A DNA stretch of 64,000 bases from Bacteroidota bacterium (GCA_023251555.1 JAHEYN010000004.1:1-64000), one strand, 5' to 3'. Positions 46,067 to 55,180 are shown, counted from the first letter of the stretch. Made by a program: numbers and translations. Notes: generated by a model from the letters alone, not told the origin.

Positions 46067-47443
46067 ATGGGATCTCCTCCTGAAATACCTACGGGTTATA
46101 CGGTTTTTGATATCATTTTGTCAGTGTTTTATTCCCTTGTGCTCATCATAGTTGCGACTTCAATCAGGAACGCGAATGTTGATAAACACCCGCATTTCAG
46201 GTATATTGTTGGCGGGCTCGTCGTGAAAATAATCGGCGCTGCCTCCCTTTGCAGTGTTTATCTTTTTTACTATGGGGGAGGGGACACGCTTGGTTATTTT
46301 TACAATGGAAATGTTCTTGCCCGTCTTTTTTTTAAGGAACCCCTGATTTTTTTTCGTATTGTCTTTCTCAGGGATTGCACCAGGGAGACATTTTCCTATT
46401 TCACACATGAAACCGGGGAGCCTTACCACTGGTTCTTCAGTGACCCTCTTACATATTTCATCCCCCGGTTTATATCCGTGTTTGAAATAATCTCGTTTGA
46501 AAATTACCTGGCCACTTCTATCCTGATAACTGCCATTTCATATACCGGACTCTGGAAATTATATACTGTTTTTGTGGAGGAATTTCCTGAGCTGAAAAAA
46601 GAAATGGCTATTGCAGTATTATTTGTTCCATCTGTTTTTTTCTGGGGCTCCGGTATTTTAAAAGACCCTATTACAATATCTGCTGTGGGGTGGTATACTT
46701 ATGCATTTTATCATTTTTTTGTTAAAAAAAGATTTCGTCTTTCATTTATCATATACCTGGTGGTTAGCTCATACATTATGCTTGCTATCAAACCGTATAT
46801 TTTCTACGCGCTTATTCCCGGGTCGCTGGTTTGGTCATTGTTTGATTTTCTTAAAAGAGTAAAAGGCGGATTTATGAAAGTGGCTGTTTTTCCGATGTTC
46901 CTTGCCGTTTTCTTTGTGATAGGATATTTTGTTTTAACAAAGCTTGGGAGTGATAAAGGCAATTATTCCCTGTCATATCTCATGGAGTACTCTACGCTCG
47001 TTAATATAGATCTGAAAAAAGTAAATTTCGGAGCGAGTAGTTTTGACCTGGGAGATTATGACCCGACTATTTCAGGAATGCTCTCCAAAGCGCCCCAGGC
47101 AATTAATGCGGCCTTGTTCCGGCCCTACCTTTGGGAGGTGAAAAATGTCATTATGCTTATATCTGCGCTGGAAAATACTGTGATACTGTTTCTTGTTATA
47201 CAGCTCATCATTAAAATGAAATTCCTCAAAACGATGGTATTTATTGCAGAGAACCCTCTTCAGTTATTCTGTGTGTTTTTTGTTCTTCTTTTCTCTTTCT
47301 CTGTGGGAGTTACCACTTCCAACTTTGGCAGCCTGGTTCGGTACAAAATTCCTGCCATGCCATTTTTTATTGCTTCTATTTTTATTATGAGGTATTACAA
47401 TCAGAAGGAACGGGAAGCTGCCATGATGGGAACAAAAAAGTGA
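46067..47443 (+). CDS. Polytopic membrane protein, candidate polysaccharide polymerase
   Basis: A 458-residue protein with about ten hydrophobic segments. I do not recognise the family with certainty. Position within a glycan cluster, size, a large loop around residues 310-350 and a C-terminal segment SNFGSLVRYKIPAMPFFIAS are all compatible with a Wzy- or EpsG-like polymerase. Conserved-looking YFYNGN, GEPYHWFFSDP and WGSGILKDPITI are seen. Base composition here is richer in A/T than in the neighbouring housekeeping genes, as is usual for such loci. Its stop is 1 nt from that of the convergent acyltransferase. Confidence 0.6.
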   Translation: MGSPPEIPTGYTVFDIILSVFYSLVLIIVATSIRNANVDKHPHFRYIVGGLVVKIIGAASLCSVYLFYYGGGDTLGYFYNGNVLARLFFKEPLIFFRIVFLRDCTRETFSYFTHETGEPYHWFFSDPLTYFIPRFISVFEIISFENYLATSILITAISYTGLWKLYTVFVEEFPELKKEMAIAVLFVPSVFFWGSGILKDPITISAVGWYTYAFYHFFVKKRFRLSFIIYLVVSSYIMLAIKPYIFYALIPGSLVWSLFDFLKRVKGGFMKVAVFPMFLAVFFVIGYFVLTKLGSDKGNYSLSYLMEYSTLVNIDLKKVNFGASSFDLGDYDPTISGMLSKAPQAINAALFRPYLWEVKNVIMLISALENTVILFLVIQLIIKMKFLKTMVFIAENPLQLFCVFFVLLFSFSVGVTTSNFGSLVRYKIPAMPFFIASIFIMRYYNQKEREAAMMGTKK

Positions 47444-47444
47444 T

Positions 47445-48587
47445 TTATAGTTCCTGCTCCTTTTTTACAATATAACTGAACTTTTCTTTCAGGCGCAGGA
47501 AGTAGCTTTCGAAATAATGATAGGATAGCCACCCTATCACCATGGAAAGTATAAAAGCAAGAATGGGGAGCCATAGAAAAATTTCAAGGAGCGTTTCTTT
47601 TACTCCTGCATATTTTAGGATGTAGACTGCCGTCAGGATACCTATAAAATGAAGGCAATACAGGCTGTATGTGTATGTACCCAGTTTTGTGATTATTCTC
47701 CACCTTCCCACCTTGAAAAAGGAATTATCAGAATAGGTCTGTTCAAGAATGATGAACGCAAAAAATACAGACAGTACAATCCTCTCAAAAACAAATGATG
47801 TCATATTTTCCCGGAAAATCAGGTACCGGAAATAAAGCAGGACCGCTCCTGCCAGGTATAAACAGACGATGGTTTTCCGTTTCATGTTTTTAAAATAGCT
47901 TCTGAATGAATCCTTTCCTATGGAAAGATAAGCGCACATTCCGCCAATACCCATATCCGATATGACACTCATGGTGTGAAAGTCCAGTATCCTGTATGCA
48001 TAGGTATGACAGGCCCTGAAGATAACCGACGAAAGAATCAGCCCCGCAAAAAATTTCATATAGTGGCGGGAAGGCAGGTATGCAAGTATAAAGGGCCAGA
48101 CAAAATAAAACTGCTCTTCGATTCCCACTGACCATAAGGCGCCCAGAATTGAAGAATCAGGAAAGTCATTTGCAATATTGTTGAAGTTGGGAAGAAAAAA
48201 AAGAAAATAGGAAAGCTGTGCGGTTTCAGAAGGCACTCCTCCCATGAGCAGTTTTATCCTTGGAAAAATATAGAAGCCAAAGATTACACAGAAAAAATAA
48301 AGCGGCCAAATCCGCAATGCCCGTCTTATATAAAATTTCACAAAGTCAATTTTCCCGTTCATCATTTTTTCAGATAAGAGGAGGTAAGTGATGAGGAACC
48401 CCGACAGCACAAAGAAACAGTTTACTCCAAGATCCCCGTTGAGGGCTATTTTGTAAAAGAATTTATAAACAGGATTCTGCTCCATCCCGGGATCTGAAGT
48501 GTAGAAAACATGATAAAAAAAGATTGCTAAAAATGAAAAGAACCTCAGCCCGTCAAGGTTTTCAAAATATAAGTTTCTTTTTATCAT
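47445..48587 (-). CDS. Membrane acyltransferase, AT3 (OafA/YrhL) family
   Basis: A 380-residue inner-membrane protein with ten or so helices. It carries the AT3 signature LDGLRFFSFLAIFFYHV with the catalytic His near residue 21, then LGVNCFFVLSGFLITYLLL, FYIRRALRIWPLYFF and WSVGIEEQFYFVWPF. Such proteins O-acetylate sugars of LPS or capsule. It is the last gene of the minus-strand glycan arm and is ATGA-coupled to the GT before it. Slightly A/T-rich. Confidence 0.93.
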   Translation of the reverse strand: MIKRNLYFENLDGLRFFSFLAIFFYHVFYTSDPGMEQNPVYKFFYKIALNGDLGVNCFFVLSGFLITYLLLSEKMMNGKIDFVKFYIRRALRIWPLYFFCVIFGFYIFPRIKLLMGGVPSETAQLSYFLFFLPNFNNIANDFPDSSILGALWSVGIEEQFYFVWPFILAYLPSRHYMKFFAGLILSSVIFRACHTYAYRILDFHTMSVISDMGIGGMCAYLSIGKDSFRSYFKNMKRKTIVCLYLAGAVLLYFRYLIFRENMTSFVFERIVLSVFFAFIILEQTYSDNSFFKVGRWRIITKLGTYTYSLYCLHFIGILTAVYILKYAGVKETLLEIFLWLPILAFILSMVIGWLSYHYFESYFLRLKEKFSYIVKKEQEL

Positions 48588-49801
48588 AGTACATCTTTGT
48601 AGAGGTCATAATAGGCTGCGACACCTTTCCTGATATCGTAGTAATCTTCTGCATAAGCCCTCAGTCTTTGTTTATCTGCAGGGTTGTTTTTAAACTCCTT
48701 AAGAACATTCGTGTATTGCTCCCCGCTCAGGGATTCCAGCAGGTAGCCCCCCCGGGGGTATTTTTCTGCCAGGTAGTCGAGATCTCCTATGCCTTTTCCA
48801 GAAATAAAGGGCAGTCCGCATGCCCAGTATTCCCCGAGTTTTGTGGGGCTGCGCCCTATTGATGAAAAGCGGTGGTCATAAAAAATAAGGCCAAGGTCTC
48901 CTGCCATAAGATAACTGGAAACCCCGGTGAAAGGAACCCCGGCAATCCTGATCTTTTCGGGAGGGAGGTTATAAGGCGCAATAAGTTTCATCACTGTTTC
49001 CTGCTCAGCCTGGGTTAAAAACAGCAGCACGGAATTTTCATTAATTTTTTCAAGTTGTGTTCTGAAGACTTCGCAAACTACGTCTGTCCTGTAATTGCCT
49101 CCCACGGAACCGCTGTATACAAGCACAACAGCCGATTCGGGGATGTTAAGCTTCGATCTTACCCGGTTTCTCTCTCCCCTGTCAAACGGCCTGAAAATAT
49201 CAAAATCCACGCAGGTAGGGATCACGGCGATTTTGTCTTCCTCTTTCAGCTTTTTGCTTACGATAAATTCTTTGCCCGCATGTGTGAGAGACACTGCCCT
49301 GTCGGATTCACGGAAAAATGCCCGCTCGAGGTGTTTGAAATATCTGTAGACCGGAATATACAGAGGATTGTTCCACAGACCGCTCTCTCTCTTTTCGTCG
49401 GCCCACCAGCCTCTCATGTCAAAAATGAATTTCGACCCGAATCGCTGTTTACATTTTCTGCCGAGTAAAGCAGGTATATATCCCCTGCAGTGAACAATGT
49501 CAAAATGTTTTTTCCTGTAGAGATCTTTGATGAGACTCCATCCTCTCCGAAGGTCGTTAAGTGTGGATAATACCGGCGGCTTTTTTGTATATGGCAGCGG
49601 ATGCCAGCGGATGTCATACCCGGAAATAAATGATTCAACTATCCCCTGGCTGCTTTTGTAAGTACCGGGTTTCTCATAGCTAACAATGTCAAAGCCGGTA
49701 TTTTCCCGGCTGAGCAGCCTGAGGTAGGCAAGTACCTGCGACTGGCCTAGGGGATCGGTCATCCCGTCGTATGAAATATATAATATTTTTTTTGAAGACA
49801 T
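48584..49801 (-). CDS. Glycosyltransferase (GT4-like)
   Basis: A 405-residue GT-B enzyme. It opens ILYISYDGMTDPLGQSQVLAY, a form frequent among capsule transferases, then IVHCRGYIPALLG and FDMRGWWADEKRE. The donor half has VYSGSVGGNYRTD and GRSPTKLGEYWACGLPFIS, with the conserved Glu. The ATG at 49801 (MSSKKILYIS) is preferred to 49855, which would overlap the epimerase end. The stop overlaps the acyltransferase start (ATGA). Confidence 0.88.
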   Translation of the reverse strand: MSSKKILYISYDGMTDPLGQSQVLAYLRLLSRENTGFDIVSYEKPGTYKSSQGIVESFISGYDIRWHPLPYTKKPPVLSTLNDLRRGWSLIKDLYRKKHFDIVHCRGYIPALLGRKCKQRFGSKFIFDMRGWWADEKRESGLWNNPLYIPVYRYFKHLERAFFRESDRAVSLTHAGKEFIVSKKLKEEDKIAVIPTCVDFDIFRPFDRGERNRVRSKLNIPESAVVLVYSGSVGGNYRTDVVCEVFRTQLEKINENSVLLFLTQAEQETVMKLIAPYNLPPEKIRIAGVPFTGVSSYLMAGDLGLIFYDHRFSSIGRSPTKLGEYWACGLPFISGKGIGDLDYLAEKYPRGGYLLESLSGEQYTNVLKEFKNNPADKQRLRAYAEDYYDIRKGVAAYYDLYKDVL

Positions 49802-49829
49802 GGAGGGCTGGCTGTGTTGTCCGTCAGGA

Positions 49830-50819
49830 TTAAAAAGAAGAAATCCGGTATTCATCCCTCATCCAGCTGATGAATTCTTCCAGTCCTTCCCGCAAGGGTT
49901 TCAGGGGCTGGTAGTTAAGAAGCCTTGAAGCTTTCGATATATCCGCATAAGTCAGTTCCACATCCCCGGCCTGCTCCGGCAGGCAGGTGATATTTTTTTG
50001 TTTCCCGGTGAGTTCGTAGAGCATTTCTACCAGGTCTTTCAGTTTTACCGGTTTATTGTTGCCGATATTGATGATTTCATAAGCATTGTTGTTTTTCATC
50101 AGAAAATCAACAGCCCCAAGGATACCGTTTACAATATCTCCCACAAAAGTATAATCCCTTGCAGTTTCCCCTTTACCGTATAGCGTGATGGGTTTGTTTT
50201 CGGACATCAGTCTCACGAATTTATGTATAGCGAGATCCGGCCGCTGGCGCGGACCGTAAACAGTAAAAAAGCGAAGGTTCAGTACATCAATCCTATAAAG
50301 GTGATGATAAGTGTGTGTGAGCAGTTCGCAGGATTTCTTTGTGAACGCATAGGGGGAGATGGGGTGATCTACATTGTCATCTTCGCCGAAAGGAGTTTTT
50401 TTGTTGTTCCCGTAAATAGAGGAAGAAGATCCGAAAACAAGTTTTCGGATTCCCCTGTCTTTCATCAGTTCGAGGATATTTAATGTCCCCGTGATATTGG
50501 AACGGAGATAGGCTTCCGGGTTCTTAATGGACGGAAGAACCCCCGCCTTTGCTGCGAGGTGAATAACTACGTTATAATTATCCCGCAGATTTTCCGTCCC
50601 GTTTTCTTCCGACAGATCTGTTTCAACAAATCGGAACATGCTGTTTTGCATACTTGCAGAGAGGTTCCGGAGTTTTATTTTTTTATCGTAAAAAGGGTCG
50701 AAATTGTCAACCCCCGTCACCCTGTGCCCTTCTGCAAGCAGTTTTTCGCAGAGGTGAGACCCTATAAACCCTGCACATCCTGTGAGCAATACGTGCAGCT
50801 TATTATTTGATACATTCAT
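49830..50819 (-). CDS. UDP-glucuronate 4-epimerase-like SDR
   Basis: A 329-residue extended SDR. LLTGCAGFIGSHL is the NAD loop. VDNFDPFYDKKIK is the pattern of UDP-glucuronate/galacturonate epimerases. FGSSSSIYG and YAFTKK carry the catalytic Ser and Tyr/Lys, and FFTVYGPRQRPDLAIHKF follows. It likely supplies UDP-galacturonate to the locus; the sugar is inferred from the family. The start overlaps the methyltransferase end by 17 nt, so translation is linked. Confidence 0.88.
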   Translation of the reverse strand: MNVSNNKLHVLLTGCAGFIGSHLCEKLLAEGHRVTGVDNFDPFYDKKIKLRNLSASMQNSMFRFVETDLSEENGTENLRDNYNVVIHLAAKAGVLPSIKNPEAYLRSNITGTLNILELMKDRGIRKLVFGSSSSIYGNNKKTPFGEDDNVDHPISPYAFTKKSCELLTHTYHHLYRIDVLNLRFFTVYGPRQRPDLAIHKFVRLMSENKPITLYGKGETARDYTFVGDIVNGILGAVDFLMKNNNAYEIINIGNNKPVKLKDLVEMLYELTGKQKNITCLPEQAGDVELTYADISKASRLLNYQPLKPLREGLEEFISWMRDEYRISSF

Positions 50820-51567
50820 AGTAAAGCCAGTTGTCCTTTGATCGGATCATCTCTTCTTCTGAGGTGATTGTCTTTCCTGTAAGCATGGAATATACGTTAA
50901 TTTTTCCGAACCCCGCCTCCCTGAGCTGCCGGCATTGAACCTCCGGCCGGATGAAATAATGCAGGGCATTGTTTCCGGCATCTCCGTCATAAAAGGTGCA
51001 GTAGCCAGCGCTTTCTGCTTCTTTCCGGCTTTGCTTATTGATGCTGTATATCTTTACAAGACGTTTTATTTCGCGCAATAATCCTATTGGGCTGAGGGAA
51101 AGGCGGAAGCGGAAATACTGCCCTATGATGTTCAGGTTATGCGAAGAAAACAGTATGATGCCTCCCGGCCTTGCAACTCTTTTCATTTCCGAAAGTGCCA
51201 GGAGGCGGTCTTCATGGCTCAGGGTGTCGAGGCCGTTAAAGCTAAACAGCACAATATCAAAAGAATCGCCCGGGAACTCTTTCATATTCCGTGCGTCTCC
51301 TTGCTGCAGAATGATACCGGGGATATCTGCAAATCTTTTTTTACAGGCATCAATCATGGATTTCGAAAAATCAATTCCCGTGTATGAAGCTGTAAGGGGT
51401 GCAAAATAGCGGGTGGTGCGCCCTGCGCCAATCCCTATATCAAGCATAACAGGTTGTTTCATAGCTGTTATCTTTTTCAGGAACATGTTTTCCGGTGCTT
51501 CCAGATAGTTGAGGGAGGCATAGTACCTTACCGCTTCCGGCGATTCATAAAATTCCCTGTGGCTCAT
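50803..51567 (-). CDS. Class I SAM-dependent methyltransferase
   Basis: A 254-residue methyltransferase. It has motif I MLDIGIGAGRTTRYF, the acidic IDFSKSMIDACKK, motif QQGDARNM and FDIVLFSFNGLDTL, where NGLD is seen in this subgroup. Start 51567 is chosen over 51579 because it overlaps the upstream stop as ATGA. It is probably an O- or N-methyltransferase of a sugar intermediate in the same operon; the acceptor is unknown. Confidence 0.85.
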   Translation of the reverse strand: MSHREFYESPEAVRYYASLNYLEAPENMFLKKITAMKQPVMLDIGIGAGRTTRYFAPLTASYTGIDFSKSMIDACKKRFADIPGIILQQGDARNMKEFPGDSFDIVLFSFNGLDTLSHEDRLLALSEMKRVARPGGIILFSSHNLNIIGQYFRFRLSLSPIGLLREIKRLVKIYSINKQSRKEAESAGYCTFYDGDAGNNALHYFIRPEVQCRQLREAGFGKINVYSMLTGKTITSEEEMIRSKDNWLYYECIK

Positions 51568-52304
51568 GTTCTTTTCCACCCGCTAAGTATATTCTTTGAT
51601 TTATAGATTAACCCCAGGATGAGCGGAATGTAATCACTTTCTTCCACCATCACTCCTCCCAACTCGTCTTTGAAGTTATTGATCTGCCGGAGTTCCCTGT
51701 TGGTTGTTTCTTTCGCATACCCCCCCACATCGTATAATCTTACTCCTGATTTTTTTAAGATCACCATGTCATGGTAATGCAGCAGGCGGTTAGCTCTTCC
51801 CGTAAGGCTCCGCCTCCCGGGATCCTGCTCTTTCCTGAAGAGGGATGCCGATTGCAGGAGCCGGGCTCTTTTCCCCTGAGGGTCCAGTATATAGGAATGC
51901 ATGACGAGGTCTTCCTTTCCTGCCGATGCCTTTGTAATGAGAAAACACGATTTGTCTCTGAAGTATATTTTTTTTCTGATGGGGTACAGTTTTTTTGTTT
52001 CAGCAAAACGGTTGAAGAACGAGATAAATCTGTCGGGGTCATTTTCTGAGCTGCATACAACGCCATCTCTCTCCGCCCTGCGGATTTCATAACGGGTTTC
52101 CTCCGGGAAGTTATTAAGGAGTGTTTGTTCATCGGCTTTATCAAGCGCAATGATTTTTGTGTGGAATGGCTGTCGGTGGAATCCCGGCAAATCTTTATTC
52201 AGGGAACACTGCCTGTATATGTTCAGGCCGAACATGTCTCCCGGACGGGGTTTGTCATAAAACCATTTCTCTTTCCTGAACCATCCGATGGAGATATCCA
52301 GCAT
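51564..52304 (-). CDS. FemAB-like GNAT protein in the glycan locus
   Basis: A 246-residue single-domain-size protein with FemAB/GNAT flavour: PFHTKIIALD, FPEETRYEIRRAERDGV, FFNRFAETKKLYPI, then LLHYHDMVILKKSGVRLYDVGGYAKE, given in part, where YDVGG resembles the W/F-DxGG loop of the GNAT half. It is shorter than typical FemAB (about 300+). It may transfer an amino acid or acyl group to a sugar amine. The ATG at 52304 is used; the TTG two codons before is weaker. The downstream methyltransferase overlaps as ATGA. Confidence 0.68.
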   Translation of the reverse strand: MLDISIGWFRKEKWFYDKPRPGDMFGLNIYRQCSLNKDLPGFHRQPFHTKIIALDKADEQTLLNNFPEETRYEIRRAERDGVVCSSENDPDRFISFFNRFAETKKLYPIRKKIYFRDKSCFLITKASAGKEDLVMHSYILDPQGKRARLLQSASLFRKEQDPGRRSLTGRANRLLHYHDMVILKKSGVRLYDVGGYAKETTNRELRQINNFKDELGGVMVEESDYIPLILGLIYKSKNILSGWKRT

Positions 52305-52314
52305 AGACAAAGCC

Positions 52315-54045
52315 TTATGCAGGTATGGGTGATTTGAGTTTCTGCATGCTTGAGTGCCTGTGTTTAATTCCCACCCGGACGATGTTCAGAAAAAAGAAGA
52401 TCCACGCAAAGTTTGAAAGAAAACGGGTAAATATATGTATGCTATGGAGGCTGCGGCCGGGATAAATGTTAATCGCGCTGTAGTCCAGTTTCGTTTTGTC
52501 GAAGTAATAACTCCATGTGTTTTCATCAATCCATGCTGTGCCTTCATAAGCTTTAATAATGAGGGCAGGATTGTTTATCAGTTCAGCTGTGCTTGGGCGG
52601 GTGCTTACAAGCTCCATCAGGTTGGGTTCTTTGTTGGTGTCGAAAAAATGCCAGGTATTGTTGTAGTTCACTTCTGATGCAATGTGATTCTGGAGGAATA
52701 CTGTTCTCGTGATATATCCCTTTCGTTGCAGGGCTTCCTGAAGCACAATGGATTGCTGTGCGGGAGTCCCCTTGTGTTTTCTCATGATCTGGTCAGGATT
52801 GGTAATGTCGGCGAAACCGTCAATAATTAATTTATCAATCATGTATGCGATATAGTCGTTGGACATATTCCATTCGGCGGGCGCGGCATAGAAGCAATCT
52901 TTTATCACTTCGTGAAGCAGGTTGGCATACTGCTCGCTGATGCTGTCAGTATTAATCTCCCTGGTTGCAGCCATGCTGTCGGTGTACAGTATCAGATGGT
53001 GTATGGATTTAAGCCTGTTAAGCGCCGGGTTATACCGTTCGTGGAAATGTGTATCCCGGGGCTCATCCTTGGTTTTGATTATCCATTGTATGGAGGAAAG
53101 GGATAATAATACTAGAAATAAAAACAATGTTATACCCTGATTCCTCCTGAACAACTTGAATTTTTTGATGTTAAGCACCTTCGTTGTGTCAAGCTGGTTA
53201 AAATAAATAGCTCTGCTGCCCCAGCTGATATTGGCAAACGAAAGGAGGAAAGCTGCCTGTTGTCCGATATAACAGAAAAATCTATTTACAGAGGTTATAT
53301 TTGCAGAAGGATATACAGGTTCGTAAATTTTATAACTGAAGGGATAAATCCCAATGTTCTTGAGAAAGTTAAACTGGTTGACAAAATTGGCGCGAAAAAA
53401 AGCTGCATAGCCTTGAGGCGCCGGCTGCTTTGTGAAGCCTGTGAATATTCTGCATACATACCTGAAAAATTTTGCAACGGAAAAATTTTGCTCCAGTTTA
53501 ATGTCAAGAATAAGAATGCCGTTTTTTGTCAGCAGTCTTTTAATCGTATTGAAAAATATCGCAGGTTCATTCGCAGAGGTCAGTACATCTCCTATATAAA
53601 TGATATTGAAAGATTGTTCCGGTGATTTTTTCAGAATTTCTCCTAAGGAGAGAAAAGAAATATTTTCATTCCTGCTTCCGGGTGCCGGAGGATCCTGTCC
53701 CGGAAACAAAACTCCTGTGTATTGATATCCACTTTCAATGGCAATACTGATAAGGCGGTTATCAAGGCAGCCGAAGTCAAGAAATGCCCCTGATTGTTTG
53801 GGCTTGGGAAGAAAGCGGGAAATAGCCTCGAAATCAGGATGAGTTTCCGTTGTTGTTTTATCACTGGGAGGAAAAGCCTCGGGAGGAGAAGGAAATAAAT
53901 AAATGAGGCCGCAGTTGGTGCATGCAACGTAGTGAAATTTTTCTTCGTCCCTTTTTTCGGGGTTTGTCTTAACGGGGTTGTACTGGAGACATCCGCAGAA
54001 AAGACACTGGGCGGAATGAGTTTGATTCCTGTCAGTTTCTTCCAT
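52315..54045 (-). CDS. Fusion: degenerate methyltransferase plus periplasmic transglutaminase-like domain
   Basis: A 576-residue protein that I do not know as a described architecture. Residues 14-45 form a zinc ribbon (CLFCGC, CTNCGL), as at the head of many glycan methyltransferases. Residues 85-200 follow the methyltransferase fold, but motif I reads LDFGCLDNRL, lacking the GxG loop, and the usual LEH box is VLTSA. A helix at 303-323 leads to a region (about 325-540) with a transglutaminase-like core: GTPAQQSIVLQEALQRKG, then NHIASEV and WHFFD. His454 and Asp469 are kept, but no Cys stands at the nucleophile position. A last helix (about 544-560) returns the tail to the cytoplasm. Confidence 0.62.
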   Translation of the reverse strand: MEETDRNQTHSAQCLFCGCLQYNPVKTNPEKRDEEKFHYVACTNCGLIYLFPSPPEAFPPSDKTTTETHPDFEAISRFLPKPKQSGAFLDFGCLDNRLISIAIESGYQYTGVLFPGQDPPAPGSRNENISFLSLGEILKKSPEQSFNIIYIGDVLTSANEPAIFFNTIKRLLTKNGILILDIKLEQNFSVAKFFRYVCRIFTGFTKQPAPQGYAAFFRANFVNQFNFLKNIGIYPFSYKIYEPVYPSANITSVNRFFCYIGQQAAFLLSFANISWGSRAIYFNQLDTTKVLNIKKFKLFRRNQGITLFLFLVLLSLSSIQWIIKTKDEPRDTHFHERYNPALNRLKSIHHLILYTDSMAATREINTDSISEQYANLLHEVIKDCFYAAPAEWNMSNDYIAYMIDKLIIDGFADITNPDQIMRKHKGTPAQQSIVLQEALQRKGYITRTVFLQNHIASEVNYNNTWHFFDTNKEPNLMELVSTRPSTAELINNPALIIKAYEGTAWIDENTWSYYFDKTKLDYSAINIYPGRSLHSIHIFTRFLSNFAWIFFFLNIVRVGIKHRHSSMQKLKSPIPA

Positions 54046-55105
54046 CGTAAATCCTGTAGAGTTTATCGAGGTAATTTATGCTGGTATATTCTTTTACGAT
54101 GCTTTCTGACCGCCTGATTAGCATGGAGTTCAGTTCTTTGTCAGTATGCATTTGTGTAATCTTGTCCGCAAGCTCTTTATAATTATTTACATTGAAATAA
54201 GCCACCCCGGTTTTGCCGGTTTCCCTGAGTGATTCAATATCTGATACCAGGCATGGTATACCTGCGGCCATGGCTTCGATCAGGCTTATTGCCATTCCTT
54301 CAGAGGTAGAAGTCATCAGGAACAGATCCTTATCATTGAGAAATGACCATATGTTATTGACTACCCCATGAAGTGTTACTTTCGACTGCAGCCCGTTAAG
54401 CAGGATGATGGACTCCAGGTTGCCTCGTTCCTTCCCCTCCCCGGCAATGTGTAGGTGGTAATTATTATCTTCGAGCAGGGTCATAGCCATCAGCGCCAGT
54501 TTGTAATTTTTTTCTGCCTTAAGATTTCCCACGCAGGCTATATGGTACATACCACCTTCATGCAGTTCCTTTTTCTTAAAAAACTCGTCAGGTACGAAGT
54601 TAGGAATTATATAATAATTTTCAGAAATAGCGAGTTTCTGCCTGATATTTTTAGCTACTGTTTCAGAAACAAAAATGCTTATATGTTTTTTTTTATAAGT
54701 AATAAAGTCGAGGATGTGCTGCTTCCTGTTGTAATAGGGGTTGAGTTTGCTGTATTCCGGGCAATGGTAGGTGGAAACCAGTCGCGTATCTGAGAAAAGC
54801 ACTGCCAGCCTGCTTACAAGTGTGGAATATACAAGGTGCGAATGGATAAGTGAAGCATTGTGCTCTTTAACCAGGCGTCTGAGTTTCCATATTGCTTTTA
54901 TCCATGATAAGGGGTTCTTGTAATGAAAATTGAGACGGTACACCGGCGTATTTGCAATCTCTGTTGCCAGTGTATCCGGGCCATGAAGAATCACGACTAT
55001 GTTATTGTAACGCTCTTTGTCAATATAGTTAATGGTTTTAACCAGCAGTTTTTCTGCTCCCCCGAGGCACAGGGAATCTATTACATGGATGATTGTGGTT
55101 TTCAC
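54032..55105 (-). CDS. Glycosyltransferase (GT4)
   Basis: A 357-residue GT-B transferase. It shows HVIDSLCLGGAEKLLVK, the classical GGAE start of GT4, then SLIHSHLVYSTLVSRL, ACVGNLKAEKNYKLAL, LHIAGEGKE, and the donor motif STSEGMAISLIEAMAAGIPC with E-x7-E. The track start (TTG, 55129) lies inside a perfect -7 box, so GTG at 55105 is used, giving KTTIIHVIDSL. It is the first gene of the minus-strand glycan arm and overlaps the next gene by 14 nt. Confidence 0.9.
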   Translation of the reverse strand: MKTTIIHVIDSLCLGGAEKLLVKTINYIDKERYNNIVVILHGPDTLATEIANTPVYRLNFHYKNPLSWIKAIWKLRRLVKEHNASLIHSHLVYSTLVSRLAVLFSDTRLVSTYHCPEYSKLNPYYNRKQHILDFITYKKKHISIFVSETVAKNIRQKLAISENYYIIPNFVPDEFFKKKELHEGGMYHIACVGNLKAEKNYKLALMAMTLLEDNNYHLHIAGEGKERGNLESIILLNGLQSKVTLHGVVNNIWSFLNDKDLFLMTSTSEGMAISLIEAMAAGIPCLVSDIESLRETGKTGVAYFNVNNYKELADKITQMHTDKELNSMLIRRSESIVKEYTSINYLDKLYRIYDGRN

Positions 55106-55126
55106 AAAATGCCGTAGATGGCGCTG

Positions 55127-55134
55127 CAAATGTA
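55127..55134 (-). promoter_or_regulatory. -7 box of the minus-strand glycan arm
   Basis: TACATTTG on the minus strand (perfect TAnnTTTG), about 22 nt before the GTG at 55105. The -33 is weak, and a C10 run (G10 on the plus strand) lies 36 nt upstream of the box. Confidence 0.5.
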
Positions 55135-55170
55135 CGTCTTCTTAAAATATCTTAATCCCATGAATGTAAA

Positions 55171-55180
55171 GGGGGGGGGG
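55171..55180. repeat. Poly-G tract (G10) between divergent promoters
   Basis: Ten uninterrupted G on the plus strand, between the -7 boxes at 55127 (minus) and 55238 (plus). It is the longest G/C homopolymer seen in the window and is prone to slippage during replication. Confidence 0.85.
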
